Source of the DNA: UBA1941 sp046329555
Lineage (GTDB): Bacteria > Bacteroidota > Bacteroidia > Chitinophagales > LD1
NCBI GenBank assembly: GCA_046329555.1
Contig: JAXLUK010000003.1
Location: forward strand, 496,001-560,000
DNA length: 64,000 bases
Reading direction: 5' to 3'
In this document: piece after piece, positions 9,470-19,116 of the stretch
How positions within the stretch are numbered: the stretch's first letter is position 1
Layout of the letters: the number at the start of each line of letters is the position of its first letter
The notes under the pieces: model-generated
Databases searched by the model: none
Seen by the model: the letters and a program-made list of their open reading frames with translations, nothing else
What the model was told of the DNA's origin: nothing
Program-made: the position numbers and the translations under genes

Positions 9470-10963
9470 TTAAGGAATCCTCGCATACTTTTTCAGTATT
9501 GCTCTATCATCGTCAGCTTCAATCAAGTTAAGGAAAGGGTATTCGTAATATGCTTCTTTCAAATTTTTGCAATCCAGATTCGTTTGATTGATTAAATGAA
9601 AATCTTTCAAAGAATATGTATTCAGACAAAGATGACTGGTTGAATCAGTGTATATAAACAGCGCCATCAGTTGCTGGTCTTCTACATACATACACTGCAT
9701 AAACACTTTAAGCCGCAAATCGGTGGGGATGCCTTCCAAAAGTACGGTACGCCGTCCGTCGAAAGAATGTAAATGATTTTCATTGCCAAGATGAACCATC
9801 CACTGACCTTCAATTTTCACATATTTACTTATCTGGAATTGTATCCATCCCTCTTTAGGGGGGCGGGCAGAATATGGTTCAGGCTTAAAACCAGCGAAAG
9901 ATGTTGGTTCGTATTTTCCAGAAGTTCCAAGATTGAACAATATGACAAGACTATCCCTTCGCTCGTTAACCGGTCGCATGGCAAAAATGGTGTCATTAAG
10001 AAAGTGACTTAAGTCTATATCAGTTACAAAATGACAGGATTCATCGATGCACTCAGGAAAAGCTCTGACATCAATGAACTTCCAATTATGGTCGAACCTG
10101 GCCAGAAAATATAGCCGTTGAATAATAAGTTCATTGTTATTATCTCCTTTCACTTCACCGTGGGCATATGCGCTCAGGCTCACATAAATATAAGAGGAGG
10201 TTACATACGAACCGGTTACCGTGTACTTTCCATTCACGAAAGGGCTTTTACCGCTTTCTATTTGTTTAATAGTGGTATCAATTTGGCCACGACTGAGTAT
10301 TTTATCAATGAATTTCGCTTTGAGAAAGGGTACTGGTATATCAGAAATTTGAAATTTATGGACTACCGCTCCAGAGGCATCAATTTCATTCAACTCTGCT
10401 AAAAGATTATCAAATACGACGTAATTCGCCCCCTTGCTATGAACTGAGGCCAGCGGTCCGCCATAGTACTTTGAAATATCTATAGAGTCAACGTACTTCA
10501 GGCCAGATATTTTCCTTTTATGGAGAACCTGACCATATTCAGTTATGTTCATAGGAAGACTCATTTTTTGGCCTTGCCATACTGCCATTCTGGAGCCTAT
10601 TACGGTATCCAAACAAGAACGCCAAACTGCCGTATCAAAAATTAACACAGAGGAATCTGCGGTGATTCCAAAATTGACTTCTACAAAACGTTTGGCAACT
10701 CTGCGCGGAACGGAATTAAAGACGATAACATCGGGTGGTGCGCTTTCCTGTTTTAGTAAAAACTTCCAACCTACATAACAATTGGCGCAATCGGCGCCAT
10801 AGGCAAACAATGCATATGGTTTAACCTTTTTGCTGCTACGAAGCACGCTGTCAATCTGGGATGAACTTCCCTCAACCAATACGCTTAGTAAGCATACAAG
10901 AAAGAAAAGCCAACCTCTTTTTCCTAAAAAAAGAAGAGGTTGGCCGAATTTGTAAATTACCAT
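9470..10963 (-). CDS. Hypothetical secreted protein, 497 aa
   Basis: I do not recognise a named family. The N-terminus has a basic stretch (GKRG) followed by a hydrophobic core, so export or membrane anchoring is likely. A CxxC pair (DCANC) lies near residue 59, and about 80 residues around it have a thioredoxin-like look. The rest is beta-strand-rich with repeated aromatic/Asp patterns that could form a beta-propeller; this is inference. The ATG lies inside the end of the upstream gene (7-nt overlap), and no other in-frame ATG occurs before the putative signal segment. A terminator-like hairpin lies within its first 20 codons. Confidence 0.6.
   Translation of the reverse strand: MVIYKFGQPLLFLGKRGWLFFLVCLLSVLVEGSSSQIDSVLRSSKKVKPYALFAYGADCANCYVGWKFLLKQESAPPDVIVFNSVPRRVAKRFVEVNFGITADSSVLIFDTAVWRSCLDTVIGSRMAVWQGQKMSLPMNITEYGQVLHKRKISGLKYVDSIDISKYYGGPLASVHSKGANYVVFDNLLAELNEIDASGAVVHKFQISDIPVPFLKAKFIDKILSRGQIDTTIKQIESGKSPFVNGKYTVTGSYVTSSYIYVSLSAYAHGEVKGDNNNELIIQRLYFLARFDHNWKFIDVRAFPECIDESCHFVTDIDLSHFLNDTIFAMRPVNERRDSLVILFNLGTSGKYEPTSFAGFKPEPYSARPPKEGWIQFQISKYVKIEGQWMVHLGNENHLHSFDGRRTVLLEGIPTDLRLKVFMQCMYVEDQQLMALFIYTDSTSHLCLNTYSLKDFHLINQTNLDCKNLKEAYYEYPFLNLIEADDDRAILKKYARIP
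10905..10944 (-). terminator. Terminator-like hairpin inside the 5' coding region of the 497-aa gene
   Basis: Perfect 11-bp inverted repeat (GCCAACCTCTT at 10909-10919 and its complement at 10934-10944) with a 14-nt loop. On the minus strand it is followed by TTTTCTTTC. It lies 13 nt downstream of the 239-aa gene stop and inside the following ORF. Confidence 0.5.
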
Positions 10964-11676
10964 TTTTGCTGTTGTAAAACAGGATTAAAAACCCTCAACC
11001 AGAAACAGGTGACATCTTTAGGTGGGTCACATTTAATGATGTACGTATTGGTGCCGCTTTGTAAAATCCTGGCATGACCTTTTGGACCAGCAACTGGATC
11101 ACCACCTACCAGACCGCTATAAGTTTCAGGATTTTGAAGTCTTTCCACTGCGGCAGGATCAGTCTCATATTTCACATCTCCCGAAACCCTTGCTCCTAAC
11201 TCACCATTATCCCACGTACGCGAAACCTGGTTGGCATAAAGCACAGTACCTGGCCCATCATTCAATGTGATGGTGCCCTGAAGATTCTTTTGCGTAATTA
11301 GGTAAACACGGACTTCGTCATTACCTACATCGCTGATGGTAAAGTCAATAGTTCCTGCTGCCCCTTCAACTACAGATAGTCCTCCTGTTAAAGAAAGCAC
11401 CATTGGCGCACCTTCCGGAACAATAACATTATAATCCTTCGCTTTAATCATTGAAAAACGCAACGAAACAGCTTCCGCCTCCTCTCTAAATTCAAACTTA
11501 TCGCAGTATAATACTTTGCCATCCGTAAAATACACTGCATAGACCTGGTCGTTTCCTGCGGTTGCCACAGGCTCCATTTCATTGGAAGTAGTTGAATTTG
11601 GCGCAACGTGAACCTCTGATTGTGAAAACAAATTCAACGCAAACGCCATGCACACTATGGTTAAAAGTTTCTTCAT
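10957..11676 (-). CDS. Hypothetical secreted protein, 239 aa
   Basis: Begins with a clean signal peptide (MKKLLTIVCMAFALNLFSQS). The mature part is beta-rich, with Gly/Asp turns and only a few cysteines. No family is recognised and no T9SS tail is obvious. Its stop overlaps the start of the 497-aa gene, so the two are probably translated from one transcript, unless the hairpin just downstream ends transcription. The two products may act together at the cell surface, which is inference from gene order only. Confidence 0.6.
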   Translation of the reverse strand: MKKLLTIVCMAFALNLFSQSEVHVAPNSTTSNEMEPVATAGNDQVYAVYFTDGKVLYCDKFEFREEAEAVSLRFSMIKAKDYNVIVPEGAPMVLSLTGGLSVVEGAAGTIDFTISDVGNDEVRVYLITQKNLQGTITLNDGPGTVLYANQVSRTWDNGELGARVSGDVKYETDPAAVERLQNPETYSGLVGGDPVAGPKGHARILQSGTNTYIIKCDPPKDVTCFWLRVFNPVLQQQKW

Positions 11677-11865
11677 AGTCCTAACTAAATTTTAAAATCA
11701 ATAAATAAGGTCATGACTGCCTCCATGTTACCGCAGCGATTCACATCGCTCGGACTCATGCATAACGTTCGTCATTCAAACCTTCTTGCCAGGCAAAAAG
11801 ACCATCGGAAAGCCGTCGGATCAAGAGTAATTATTTTTTCTTGACTTTTTAATAATAACTCCTAA

Positions 11866-11889
11866 TTCAGAACCAAAACAAGTTCTGAA
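11866..11889. repeat. Inverted repeat between two minus-strand genes
   Basis: TTCAGAAC and GTTCTGAA, 8-bp perfect arms with an 8-nt spacer. No T-run follows in either direction, so it does not look like a terminator. It sits in the 244-bp spacer between the 239-aa secreted-protein gene and the next gene, where nothing else was recognised. Confidence 0.35.
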
Positions 11890-11920
11890 AAAACAATGTA
11901 AATAGATGATTTTAAATTAC

Positions 11921-12436
11921 TTAGGAATTTACAGGCGAAGTAAAAAGCTGTCTTTGCCAGGCATTTTTTATCAATACAAAACGCTGTTTACGCAGTTCAC
12001 CCAAGGTGCTTACCAAGGGATTGAAAACAACGGTATCAGCAGACACTTCTCCATTATTGATGGCTTCCTGCAAGGCATTACGGTCAAATCCCTTCCATTG
12101 CTTCTCACCGGCATCAACACCAGCAACTAAGACCCAGGTAAACATGCGATCGAAAAAATTGATACCCGTAGTTTGTGTCAATTGTTGCACCAATTGAACG
12201 CTTTTATCTATAGAACATCCGCCCATAGCCACAGTTGGCGCGGCAACGAAAAGCAGAAACCGATTTAAATAAACTGTTGCTTTAGCATGTACTGGTTCGC
12301 CATGTGATTGCCATCCGGCGGCAAAATCTGCCAACCTACTATTTATCATAGACTCTTCCTGAGCTGATAACTCCCGGTTGGCTGCATATATCCAAACCCG
12401 GGATTCTTCAGGCCAGTTGGGTAATAAATCTTCCAT
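11921..12436 (-). CDS. Conserved Bacteroidota protein often labelled 'ABC transporter ATPase'
   Basis: 171-aa soluble protein with no signal peptide. The pattern RVWIYxANRELSxxE, a central GCSIDKSV segment and ALQEAIxxGEV matches a conserved Bacteroidota family that databases often name 'ABC transporter ATPase'. No Walker A or signature motif is present, so that name is almost certainly wrong and the function is unknown. It follows rho on the same strand with a 2-nt gap, so it is likely in the rho transcript. Confidence 0.7.
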   Translation of the reverse strand: MEDLLPNWPEESRVWIYAANRELSAQEESMINSRLADFAAGWQSHGEPVHAKATVYLNRFLLFVAAPTVAMGGCSIDKSVQLVQQLTQTTGINFFDRMFTWVLVAGVDAGEKQWKGFDRNALQEAINNGEVSADTVVFNPLVSTLGELRKQRFVLIKNAWQRQLFTSPVNS

Positions 12437-12438
12437 AA

Positions 12439-14097
12439 TTAAGAATTCATACTAATGAGAAACTCTTCGTTGCTCTTGGTTCCGCGCATGTGCTTCAGCA
12501 TGAAATTCATGGCTTCATCGGTATTCATATCCGCGATATGATTCCGTAGAATATTCATTCTTCCTAAAACATCCTTATCCAACAACAAATCGTCACGTCG
12601 GGTGCTGGAAGCCACTACGTCGATAGCCGGATAAATGCGCTTATTGGCCAAACGACGATCAAGCGTCAATTCCATATTACCGGTACCTTTAAATTCTTCG
12701 AAAATAACTTCATCCATTTTCGAACCAGTTTCAATGAGCGCCGTAGCGATGATGGTTAAGGAACCGCCATTTTCAATTTTTCGCGCTGCTCCAAAGAACT
12801 GTTTCGGTTTCTGCATGGCATTCGCTTCCACACCTCCAGATAACACCTTACCCGAAGACGGAGACACGGTATTATACGCACGAGCCATACGCGTGATAGA
12901 ATCCAACAGAATTACTACATCATGCCCGCATTCTACCAAACGTTTAGCTTTCTGCAATACAACGCTGGTTACTTTAACATGCTTCTCGGCTGGTTCATCA
13001 AAAGTAGAGGCAATTACCTCTGCACGAACACTGCGCTCCATATCGGTTACCTCTTCCGGCCGTTCATCAATTAACAAAACAATCAAATACACCTCGGGGT
13101 GATTAGTTGCAATAGCATTGGCAATTTCCTTCAGGATAACTGTTTTACCAACCTTTGGTTGTGCTACAATCATGGCTCGCTGCCCCTTTCCTATAGGTGC
13201 AAATAAATCGATAATTCGTGTGCTAAACCGATCAGCCGTTGTTGTCAATCTCAATTTTTCCTGTGGAAACAGCGGCGTCAGGTAATCGAATCCTACCCGG
13301 TCGCGGATTTCTTCCGGCAATCTTCCGTTGATGGTATCCACTTTGAGTAATGCAAAATATTTTTCGCCCACTTTAGGCGGACGAACGAATCCTTTTACCG
13401 TATCCCCTGTTTTAAGGCCAAACATTTTTATTTGAGCCGGGGAAACATAAACATCATCAGGCGACGACAAATAGCTGTAATCACTGGAACGGAGAAATCC
13501 GTATCCATCGGGCATCATTTCTAAAACCCCTTCCCCTTCAACTATAGCATCAGTTTCTACGCTGAAAATCTCTTGCCCTTGCTTATTGCGCCATGAGCCG
13601 CCTTGGCCTTGCTGGTAATGTTGCTGATTTTGTTGTTGGTGTTGGTGATGCGGACGCTGTTGCTGCCGCTGTCCGTTATCGCGTTCTTCCTGACTGGGCT
13701 GTTCAGTGGTTTCAGAAGAGGTAGTAGTTTCTTCAGTGGAGGGTGCAGTTGCTGCAACAGTTGCCGGTATAGCTTCCCGTTTGCGATGCTGGTGACGATC
13801 GCGCCTTTCTTCTCGTACTGGCTCTTCCTGCTTTGGCTCCTCGGCCACCGCCGCTTTTTCCTCGGTCTCTTCTACAGCTTCTTTAGCCGTTGCCTTCCGA
13901 GTGCGCGGCCTTCGAGCTTTTTCAGATACCGGCTTGTCTTCAGTTTGTCCGGCAGCCGGCGACAGCGCCTGCGCATCCAGAATTTTATGGATTAAATCTT
14001 GTTTTTCTAATTTCTGAATCCCTTTCAGATTCAGCTTTTCAGCAACTTCCTTTAACTCAGGAAGAATCATGTCATTTAATTGCAGAATATCGTACAT
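12439..14097 (-). CDS. rho: Transcription termination factor Rho
   Basis: 552-aa hexameric RNA-dependent ATPase that ends transcription. The N-terminal Rho_N helical domain (about residues 5-45) is followed by a long low-complexity stretch rich in Glu/Arg/Gln/Thr (about 45-185), a type of insertion usual in Bacteroidota Rho. Then come the RNA-binding cold-shock-like domain (MPDGYGFLRSSDYSYL) and the ATPase core with GKGQR, the P-loop QPKVGKT and LLIDERPEEVTD. The disordered insertion is expected to add RNA binding or phase behaviour, which is inference. The downstream gene follows after 2 nt. Confidence 0.97.
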   Translation of the reverse strand: MYDILQLNDMILPELKEVAEKLNLKGIQKLEKQDLIHKILDAQALSPAAGQTEDKPVSEKARRPRTRKATAKEAVEETEEKAAVAEEPKQEEPVREERRDRHQHRKREAIPATVAATAPSTEETTTSSETTEQPSQEERDNGQRQQQRPHHQHQQQNQQHYQQGQGGSWRNKQGQEIFSVETDAIVEGEGVLEMMPDGYGFLRSSDYSYLSSPDDVYVSPAQIKMFGLKTGDTVKGFVRPPKVGEKYFALLKVDTINGRLPEEIRDRVGFDYLTPLFPQEKLRLTTTADRFSTRIIDLFAPIGKGQRAMIVAQPKVGKTVILKEIANAIATNHPEVYLIVLLIDERPEEVTDMERSVRAEVIASTFDEPAEKHVKVTSVVLQKAKRLVECGHDVVILLDSITRMARAYNTVSPSSGKVLSGGVEANAMQKPKQFFGAARKIENGGSLTIIATALIETGSKMDEVIFEEFKGTGNMELTLDRRLANKRIYPAIDVVASSTRRDDLLLDKDVLGRMNILRNHIADMNTDEAMNFMLKHMRGTKSNEEFLISMNS

Positions 14098-14232
14098 GCA
14101 GTGGTAATAAGTAAAAAATTTAATTGAAACATCGCCGTTGGCGATTCTTTGGTTAACACAAAAATGTGGCTGGTAACTAGTTTAGGCGGGAAACAGAAGC
14201 AATAATACGCAATGTTTTTAAATGTCCAAACC

Positions 14233-17200
14233 TTAGCGTACCAGCGTAATCGTTCCTTTCTGCGTTTTGGATTGCGGATCACCGCAAACCCGGTAATTCA
14301 GGAAGTAAACATAAGTACCCGGCTGTTGTAATTGACCCTGATAGGTGCCGTCCCAAACATGCTCCATATCGTCTGTTTCAAAAACCTTCTCACCCCACCT
14401 GTTGAATACAGATAATTGATTCAGCGTTACAAAGTTACCGTAAATTCTATAGGCATCATTGGAGCCATCATTGTTAGGTGAAAAAGCACTGGGAACATAC
14501 AACGTCACATTTCCGCATTCCCGAACCCGTACATAAACCGAGTCGCTGGCCTTACAGCCATCGTTAGACACAACATCTACGGTTATCCAACTGGTCACAT
14601 ACATTGTTGCCGTTGGCGATTGCACCAGGGGATCATTAAAAGATGCTCCCGTCCATTGATATTGCATCGGTTGATTTACTACGGCTGAAAGTAAAATGGT
14701 ATCCCCCCTTACTACATCGGTAGCCGTTGTGGTAGCGTGTACCGCTGCCCGTGAATAATGATGCAATATCAGAGAAACAACGCTATCACAGCCAGCAGTT
14801 GGTAATGTATCAGTGTAATTTCCGGGATTGGTATATTGATTCCCGCCAACCTGAACCACCTCTCCCGGACAAACAGTGGTATCCAATTGGGTGTAAATCA
14901 GCGGTAGTACGGTTAACTGTAACGTCACAATACTATCGCAAGTAGTGGTAGGTAACGTATCGATATAAACACCAGAAGTAGCATACAACTGATTACCCAC
15001 CTGAATGAATTGATTAGCACAAATCACGGTGTCAATCAGATGTGTTTTCAATGGAGCAACGGTCAATTGCAGGGTGTAAACACTATCACAAGTAGCCGTC
15101 GTAAAAGTATCACTGTACAAACCAGCAACCTTTCGGTATGCGCCGTTTCGTAAAACACTATCGCCAGCACATATGGTTACCGCCTCGGTATCGCGTGGCA
15201 AGGGTTTTACAAAAAGATTGAGCGTAGAAATGCTATCACAACCTGACGTAGCAAAAGTATCGCGGTAGATTCCGGTTTGTGTGAGGGTGCGGCCTCCGAA
15301 AGTTACTGAATACCCTTCACAAATCGTGCTGGCTGCAGAGTCGCGCTGTAAAGGTGTAACGGTCAATTGCAGCAAAACAATACTATCGCATCCCGCGGTA
15401 GCCAGCGTATCGCGGAAGGTTCCGCTGACGTTGTATTGATGTATTCCCACCTGAACAATTTGACCTTCGCAAATGGTTCTGGTGAGTGTGTCGCGATGCA
15501 ATGGAAGCACACTCAAATTCAAGGTGATAATGCTATCGCAGGAAATGGTTGGCAAGGTATCCTGGTAAGTGCCGGGCGTGGTATATGTTTTACTTCCCAC
15601 TCTAAAACCCTGACCTTCGCAAATAGTAGGATTCAGCGTTACATACTTTAACGGATTGACGCGTAAATTCAGAATCACGATACTATCGCAGAATGAAGTG
15701 GTAAGCGTATCACGATAAATCCCTGTGCTGTTGTAACTATGTGTTCCCACCGTTACAGCCTGACCTTGACAAATGGTTCGCACCAAAGAATCGCGCTTTT
15801 GCAGCGCAATGGTCAGGTTCAACACATGAATACTATCACATGGAACTGTGTTGAAAGTATCGCGGTAGATTCCGCTGGCAGTATAAACATGGGAACCCAC
15901 CGTAACCGACGTGCCAAAGCAAATCCGTTGCGCAACACTATCTCTTTTCAGTGGCGTTACGGTTAACTTAAGAATATGAATACTATCGCACGAGGCAGTG
16001 GTAAATGTATCGCGGTAAACACCAGTAGCTGTATAATAATGCGTGCCAACATTAACGCCAAAACCCTCGCAAATTGTAGTTGCTACAGAATCGCGTGTAA
16101 GTGGCTGAATAGACAAATTGGTAAGCACCAGGCTATCACAAGTAACTGTGGCAATGGTATCTCGATAGGTACCTGCGGTTGAATAAACATGCGTACCTAC
16201 ACGCCAAGTAGTTCCGGCGCATATTGTTTTGTTTACCGTATCACGAATGATGGGATTTACCGTAAGTTGGAGATGAACAATACTATCGCACCCATTAACC
16301 TGCAACGTATCGGTATACGTTCCGCTACTGTTATATGCCAATGCGCCAACTACGAAAGATTGTCCTTCACAAATCGTAACTACCGGATTTGAAATTTTAG
16401 GTGGCGAAATGGTAAGGAAAAGCACCCGGATACTATCACAACCCGTTGTAGGCATGGTGTCTCGATATGTTCCTGAAACGGTATAGGTATGACCCGCCTG
16501 CGTATACGAACCTCCGCCACATAAAGTAACAGTAGCTGTATCGCGCTTCAGCGGATTGACGCGTAACGAAAGATTGATAATGCTATCACAACTTACACCT
16601 GGTAAGGTATCATGGTAAATTCCTGTAGCCGTATAAACATGCGTTCCTACTCGTACAGATCCACCTTCACAGATGGTATCAAACAAGTTGTTATCTACGC
16701 TGGTATATAAGCGATAATTCGTGGTTAGCGTATCTTTACAACCATTGATATTCACGTAACGGGTTACCCGGTACACTCCGGTATCTGCGCCGGAAACCGG
16801 GTTCAGCACTAGTGTATCACCCGTGAATAAGGTACCATTGGGTTTCTGCCAAACGTAAGTTACAAAAGATGATGCCGTGCTGTAAAGCGTTACCCGGCCG
16901 CCCGAGCAGGCTGATCCGGTACGATGTATTGGTGGGAAAGCCGTGGTATCGACCGTGAAAGAAGAAACGCCAGCATTACCACAGGCATCAGATATGCGGG
17001 CGGTGTAGCTTCCCGGCAAGGTCAAAGCAAAAAAGTTCGAAGACTGAATTGGTTTGGTTTGAGGTCCGCCAATAATTTCATATTGATACGGTGTAACCCC
17101 CCGTGTACTATCGGCAACGAGTTGTGTCCAAAGTGTATTATGACACTTTACTCCGGAGGAATTCGCCAATGTAGGAGGATTGTATTGTGGTAAGACTACC

Positions 17201-18957
17201 GTATCCACATAAGTAAAACAAACCCCGCCCTGATTAAACCGAATACCATTACCAGAAGGCAAAGCATAAGCAACAGCAACCTGATAAGAACCACCGCTTA
17301 AATTGGTCACTGAATCTACAAAACGATATCCGGTAGTAGAATTATAGGTAAATGTTTTGCTGATATTTACACCATTTCCCAAGCCTGTGTACGTTACTGT
17401 TCCGTAACCGGTAACATCGGCTGCAGTGGTATGTCTGGTGTATAAAGTATCGTACAATTTATTCTGTCCGGCACATCCCTGACGATAACTAAGTGACACG
17501 CGTTCATCGGCAACATCAGCAGGTGTAATGGTAAAGGAATCTACCACGTTAGCACTGCAACTATCTGTAAGTCGGAACTTGTATTTTCCTGGCCCCAAAT
17601 TGGAAAGGAAAAACTCATTCAAAGGCAAGGTTGTGGTGCTGCTAAAGTTATAAATCAAGGTGTCTCGATAGCTGAATTTGGGTTTCGAGCTACCGATGTT
17701 CGTTGGTCCGGATAACATCGTGAGAGTAGCCCCTGATTTACAATCATTACATTTGATTTTGTAACTAATAGTGGAATCGCGGCAATGAAAAGGATACAGA
17801 AACTTAGAGACCGTTGCCGGAGTTACCACTTGCGTAAACCGCTGCTTTACGCTTACGGTTCGCCCACAGCCATCCGTTAGCTGAAAAATATAGGTTTTGT
17901 TATAAGGTAAGGAATTCAGGTTCACGTAATAATTCGGTGTAGTAGATCTAACGGAATCAACACGGGTATTTGTAGCAGAGTCAATTACGAGCACTTTGAA
18001 CGGCGCTTTAATATTCGTGAGCCGTTGGCTGCCGGATAGGGTTAGATTTAAGGTAGCCGTCATTAAAGATTGGCAGTTAATAAAAGAAGAGCTACTGGTT
18101 ACAATTAGTGCATACGTTGCAGCCGCATTGGTGATATTGACACTATCCCCACAGGAATTATACACGGTGACATTCAACGTTGTGCCATAGGTAGCACCAC
18201 TGACTACTTCATAAAGTTCAACCTGAGTTGGTGAGTTAATCGGATTTACCACCGGATGGACGGGACCACCAACACCATTCTTATATACCCGAATGGTGTA
18301 TGTACTATTGGTTGAATTACTTGGAGCTAACAACCGAATATACATCGATATACTATCGCATCCTACCACCGTGTTAGTGAGGTAGCTGAAGGTCAGTCCT
18401 GTATTAGGATTATTGAGTGTAATACTGCGGGAAGTGAAATTTCCGCATGAATCGGTTAACTTCAGTTGATAGGTACCTGGACCCAGATTATTAAAAGTAT
18501 CATTTGATTGGGTAATCGGGCTGCCAGAAGGCGGTGTTAACGTCCATGAAAACGGAGCTCGGCCCACAGTATTAACCGGATTTCCAAAAATTCTACCCGT
18601 AGTACCGTTTCTGCAAATCGGCGCGATATAGGTTGGATTAAAATTAGGCGAAGTATAACTACCCGTTACGGTAACCGTACGCAGCGCAGAATCGTTGTTA
18701 AAGTTAACGGCCAAAACCTGATAAGTTCCCGGAGCCAACGCGGAAAAGGAGCTGCCGGATTGGAGCGGCCTGGTAGCAGGCCCAGAAACCAATGCATACA
18801 TGATAGGCGGATTGGTTCCATGAGCGTACACCGTAATGCTGCCATTATTCGAACATCGGCTTTCTTTAGCCGTGGTAGAATCAATGACCGTGATAGCAAA
18901 ACTGCTTCCGGCTATTAAGAGGAAAAGGGCGATGAGAATTGTTCGGATTCTAATCAT
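14233..18957 (-). CDS. Giant T9SS adhesin with 13 x 50-aa 'CDSI' modules
   Basis: 1574-aa secreted protein with signal peptide (MIRIRTILIALFLLIAG). The N-terminal ~750 residues are Ig/SprB-like domains. Then follow 13 tandem modules of exactly 50 aa, each with a TICEG-type and a GCDSI-type cysteine, probably one disulfide per module. A PKD-like segment comes next, then the gliding-associated C-terminal domain (LYVPSAFSPNNDGSND, FNRWGEKVF, WDGT, ending TLVR). In DNA the modules keep a strict 150-bp register from about 14,790 to 16,590. The likely role is surface adhesin or gliding-type filament exported by the T9SS. It lies upstream of rho on the same strand with 135 bp between. Confidence 0.88.
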   Translation of the reverse strand: MIRIRTILIALFLLIAGSSFAITVIDSTTAKESRCSNNGSITVYAHGTNPPIMYALVSGPATRPLQSGSSFSALAPGTYQVLAVNFNNDSALRTVTVTGSYTSPNFNPTYIAPICRNGTTGRIFGNPVNTVGRAPFSWTLTPPSGSPITQSNDTFNNLGPGTYQLKLTDSCGNFTSRSITLNNPNTGLTFSYLTNTVVGCDSISMYIRLLAPSNSTNSTYTIRVYKNGVGGPVHPVVNPINSPTQVELYEVVSGATYGTTLNVTVYNSCGDSVNITNAAATYALIVTSSSSFINCQSLMTATLNLTLSGSQRLTNIKAPFKVLVIDSATNTRVDSVRSTTPNYYVNLNSLPYNKTYIFQLTDGCGRTVSVKQRFTQVVTPATVSKFLYPFHCRDSTISYKIKCNDCKSGATLTMLSGPTNIGSSKPKFSYRDTLIYNFSSTTTLPLNEFFLSNLGPGKYKFRLTDSCSANVVDSFTITPADVADERVSLSYRQGCAGQNKLYDTLYTRHTTAADVTGYGTVTYTGLGNGVNISKTFTYNSTTGYRFVDSVTNLSGGSYQVAVAYALPSGNGIRFNQGGVCFTYVDTVVLPQYNPPTLANSSGVKCHNTLWTQLVADSTRGVTPYQYEIIGGPQTKPIQSSNFFALTLPGSYTARISDACGNAGVSSFTVDTTAFPPIHRTGSACSGGRVTLYSTASSFVTYVWQKPNGTLFTGDTLVLNPVSGADTGVYRVTRYVNINGCKDTLTTNYRLYTSVDNNLFDTICEGGSVRVGTHVYTATGIYHDTLPGVSCDSIINLSLRVNPLKRDTATVTLCGGGSYTQAGHTYTVSGTYRDTMPTTGCDSIRVLFLTISPPKISNPVVTICEGQSFVVGALAYNSSGTYTDTLQVNGCDSIVHLQLTVNPIIRDTVNKTICAGTTWRVGTHVYSTAGTYRDTIATVTCDSLVLTNLSIQPLTRDSVATTICEGFGVNVGTHYYTATGVYRDTFTTASCDSIHILKLTVTPLKRDSVAQRICFGTSVTVGSHVYTASGIYRDTFNTVPCDSIHVLNLTIALQKRDSLVRTICQGQAVTVGTHSYNSTGIYRDTLTTSFCDSIVILNLRVNPLKYVTLNPTICEGQGFRVGSKTYTTPGTYQDTLPTISCDSIITLNLSVLPLHRDTLTRTICEGQIVQVGIHQYNVSGTFRDTLATAGCDSIVLLQLTVTPLQRDSAASTICEGYSVTFGGRTLTQTGIYRDTFATSGCDSISTLNLFVKPLPRDTEAVTICAGDSVLRNGAYRKVAGLYSDTFTTATCDSVYTLQLTVAPLKTHLIDTVICANQFIQVGNQLYATSGVYIDTLPTTTCDSIVTLQLTVLPLIYTQLDTTVCPGEVVQVGGNQYTNPGNYTDTLPTAGCDSVVSLILHHYSRAAVHATTTATDVVRGDTILLSAVVNQPMQYQWTGASFNDPLVQSPTATMYVTSWITVDVVSNDGCKASDSVYVRVRECGNVTLYVPSAFSPNNDGSNDAYRIYGNFVTLNQLSVFNRWGEKVFETDDMEHVWDGTYQGQLQQPGTYVYFLNYRVCGDPQSKTQKGTITLVR

Positions 18958-19116
18958 TCGCTATCGTAAGTATACACTAATTTTCAAACAATTCGGTTGG
19001 CAATTGTTGAAGAATAGGCGAATCGGGGCATTCTTCCGGCCAATCACTTATCTAAACGTTTTACCGCTTTAAAAGTTACCCGATTTTAATGCTACCCAGA
19101 AATTTACCTGCCAATC

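Noticed and set aside
13603..13995. 130-aa plus-strand ORF with hydrophobic stretches inside rho
   Set aside because: It is the complement of the Glu/Arg/Gln-rich insertion of Rho; the Leu/Phe richness is a by-product.
14131..14145. ATCGCC/GGCGAT hairpin before rho as a terminator or rho autoregulatory site
   Set aside because: Only 6 bp with no T-run; too weak to claim.
15367..16392. Series of plus-strand ORFs of 67-94 aa opposite the CDSI modules
   Set aside because: They recur with the 150-bp repeat, mirror the coding strand and have no start or family signals.
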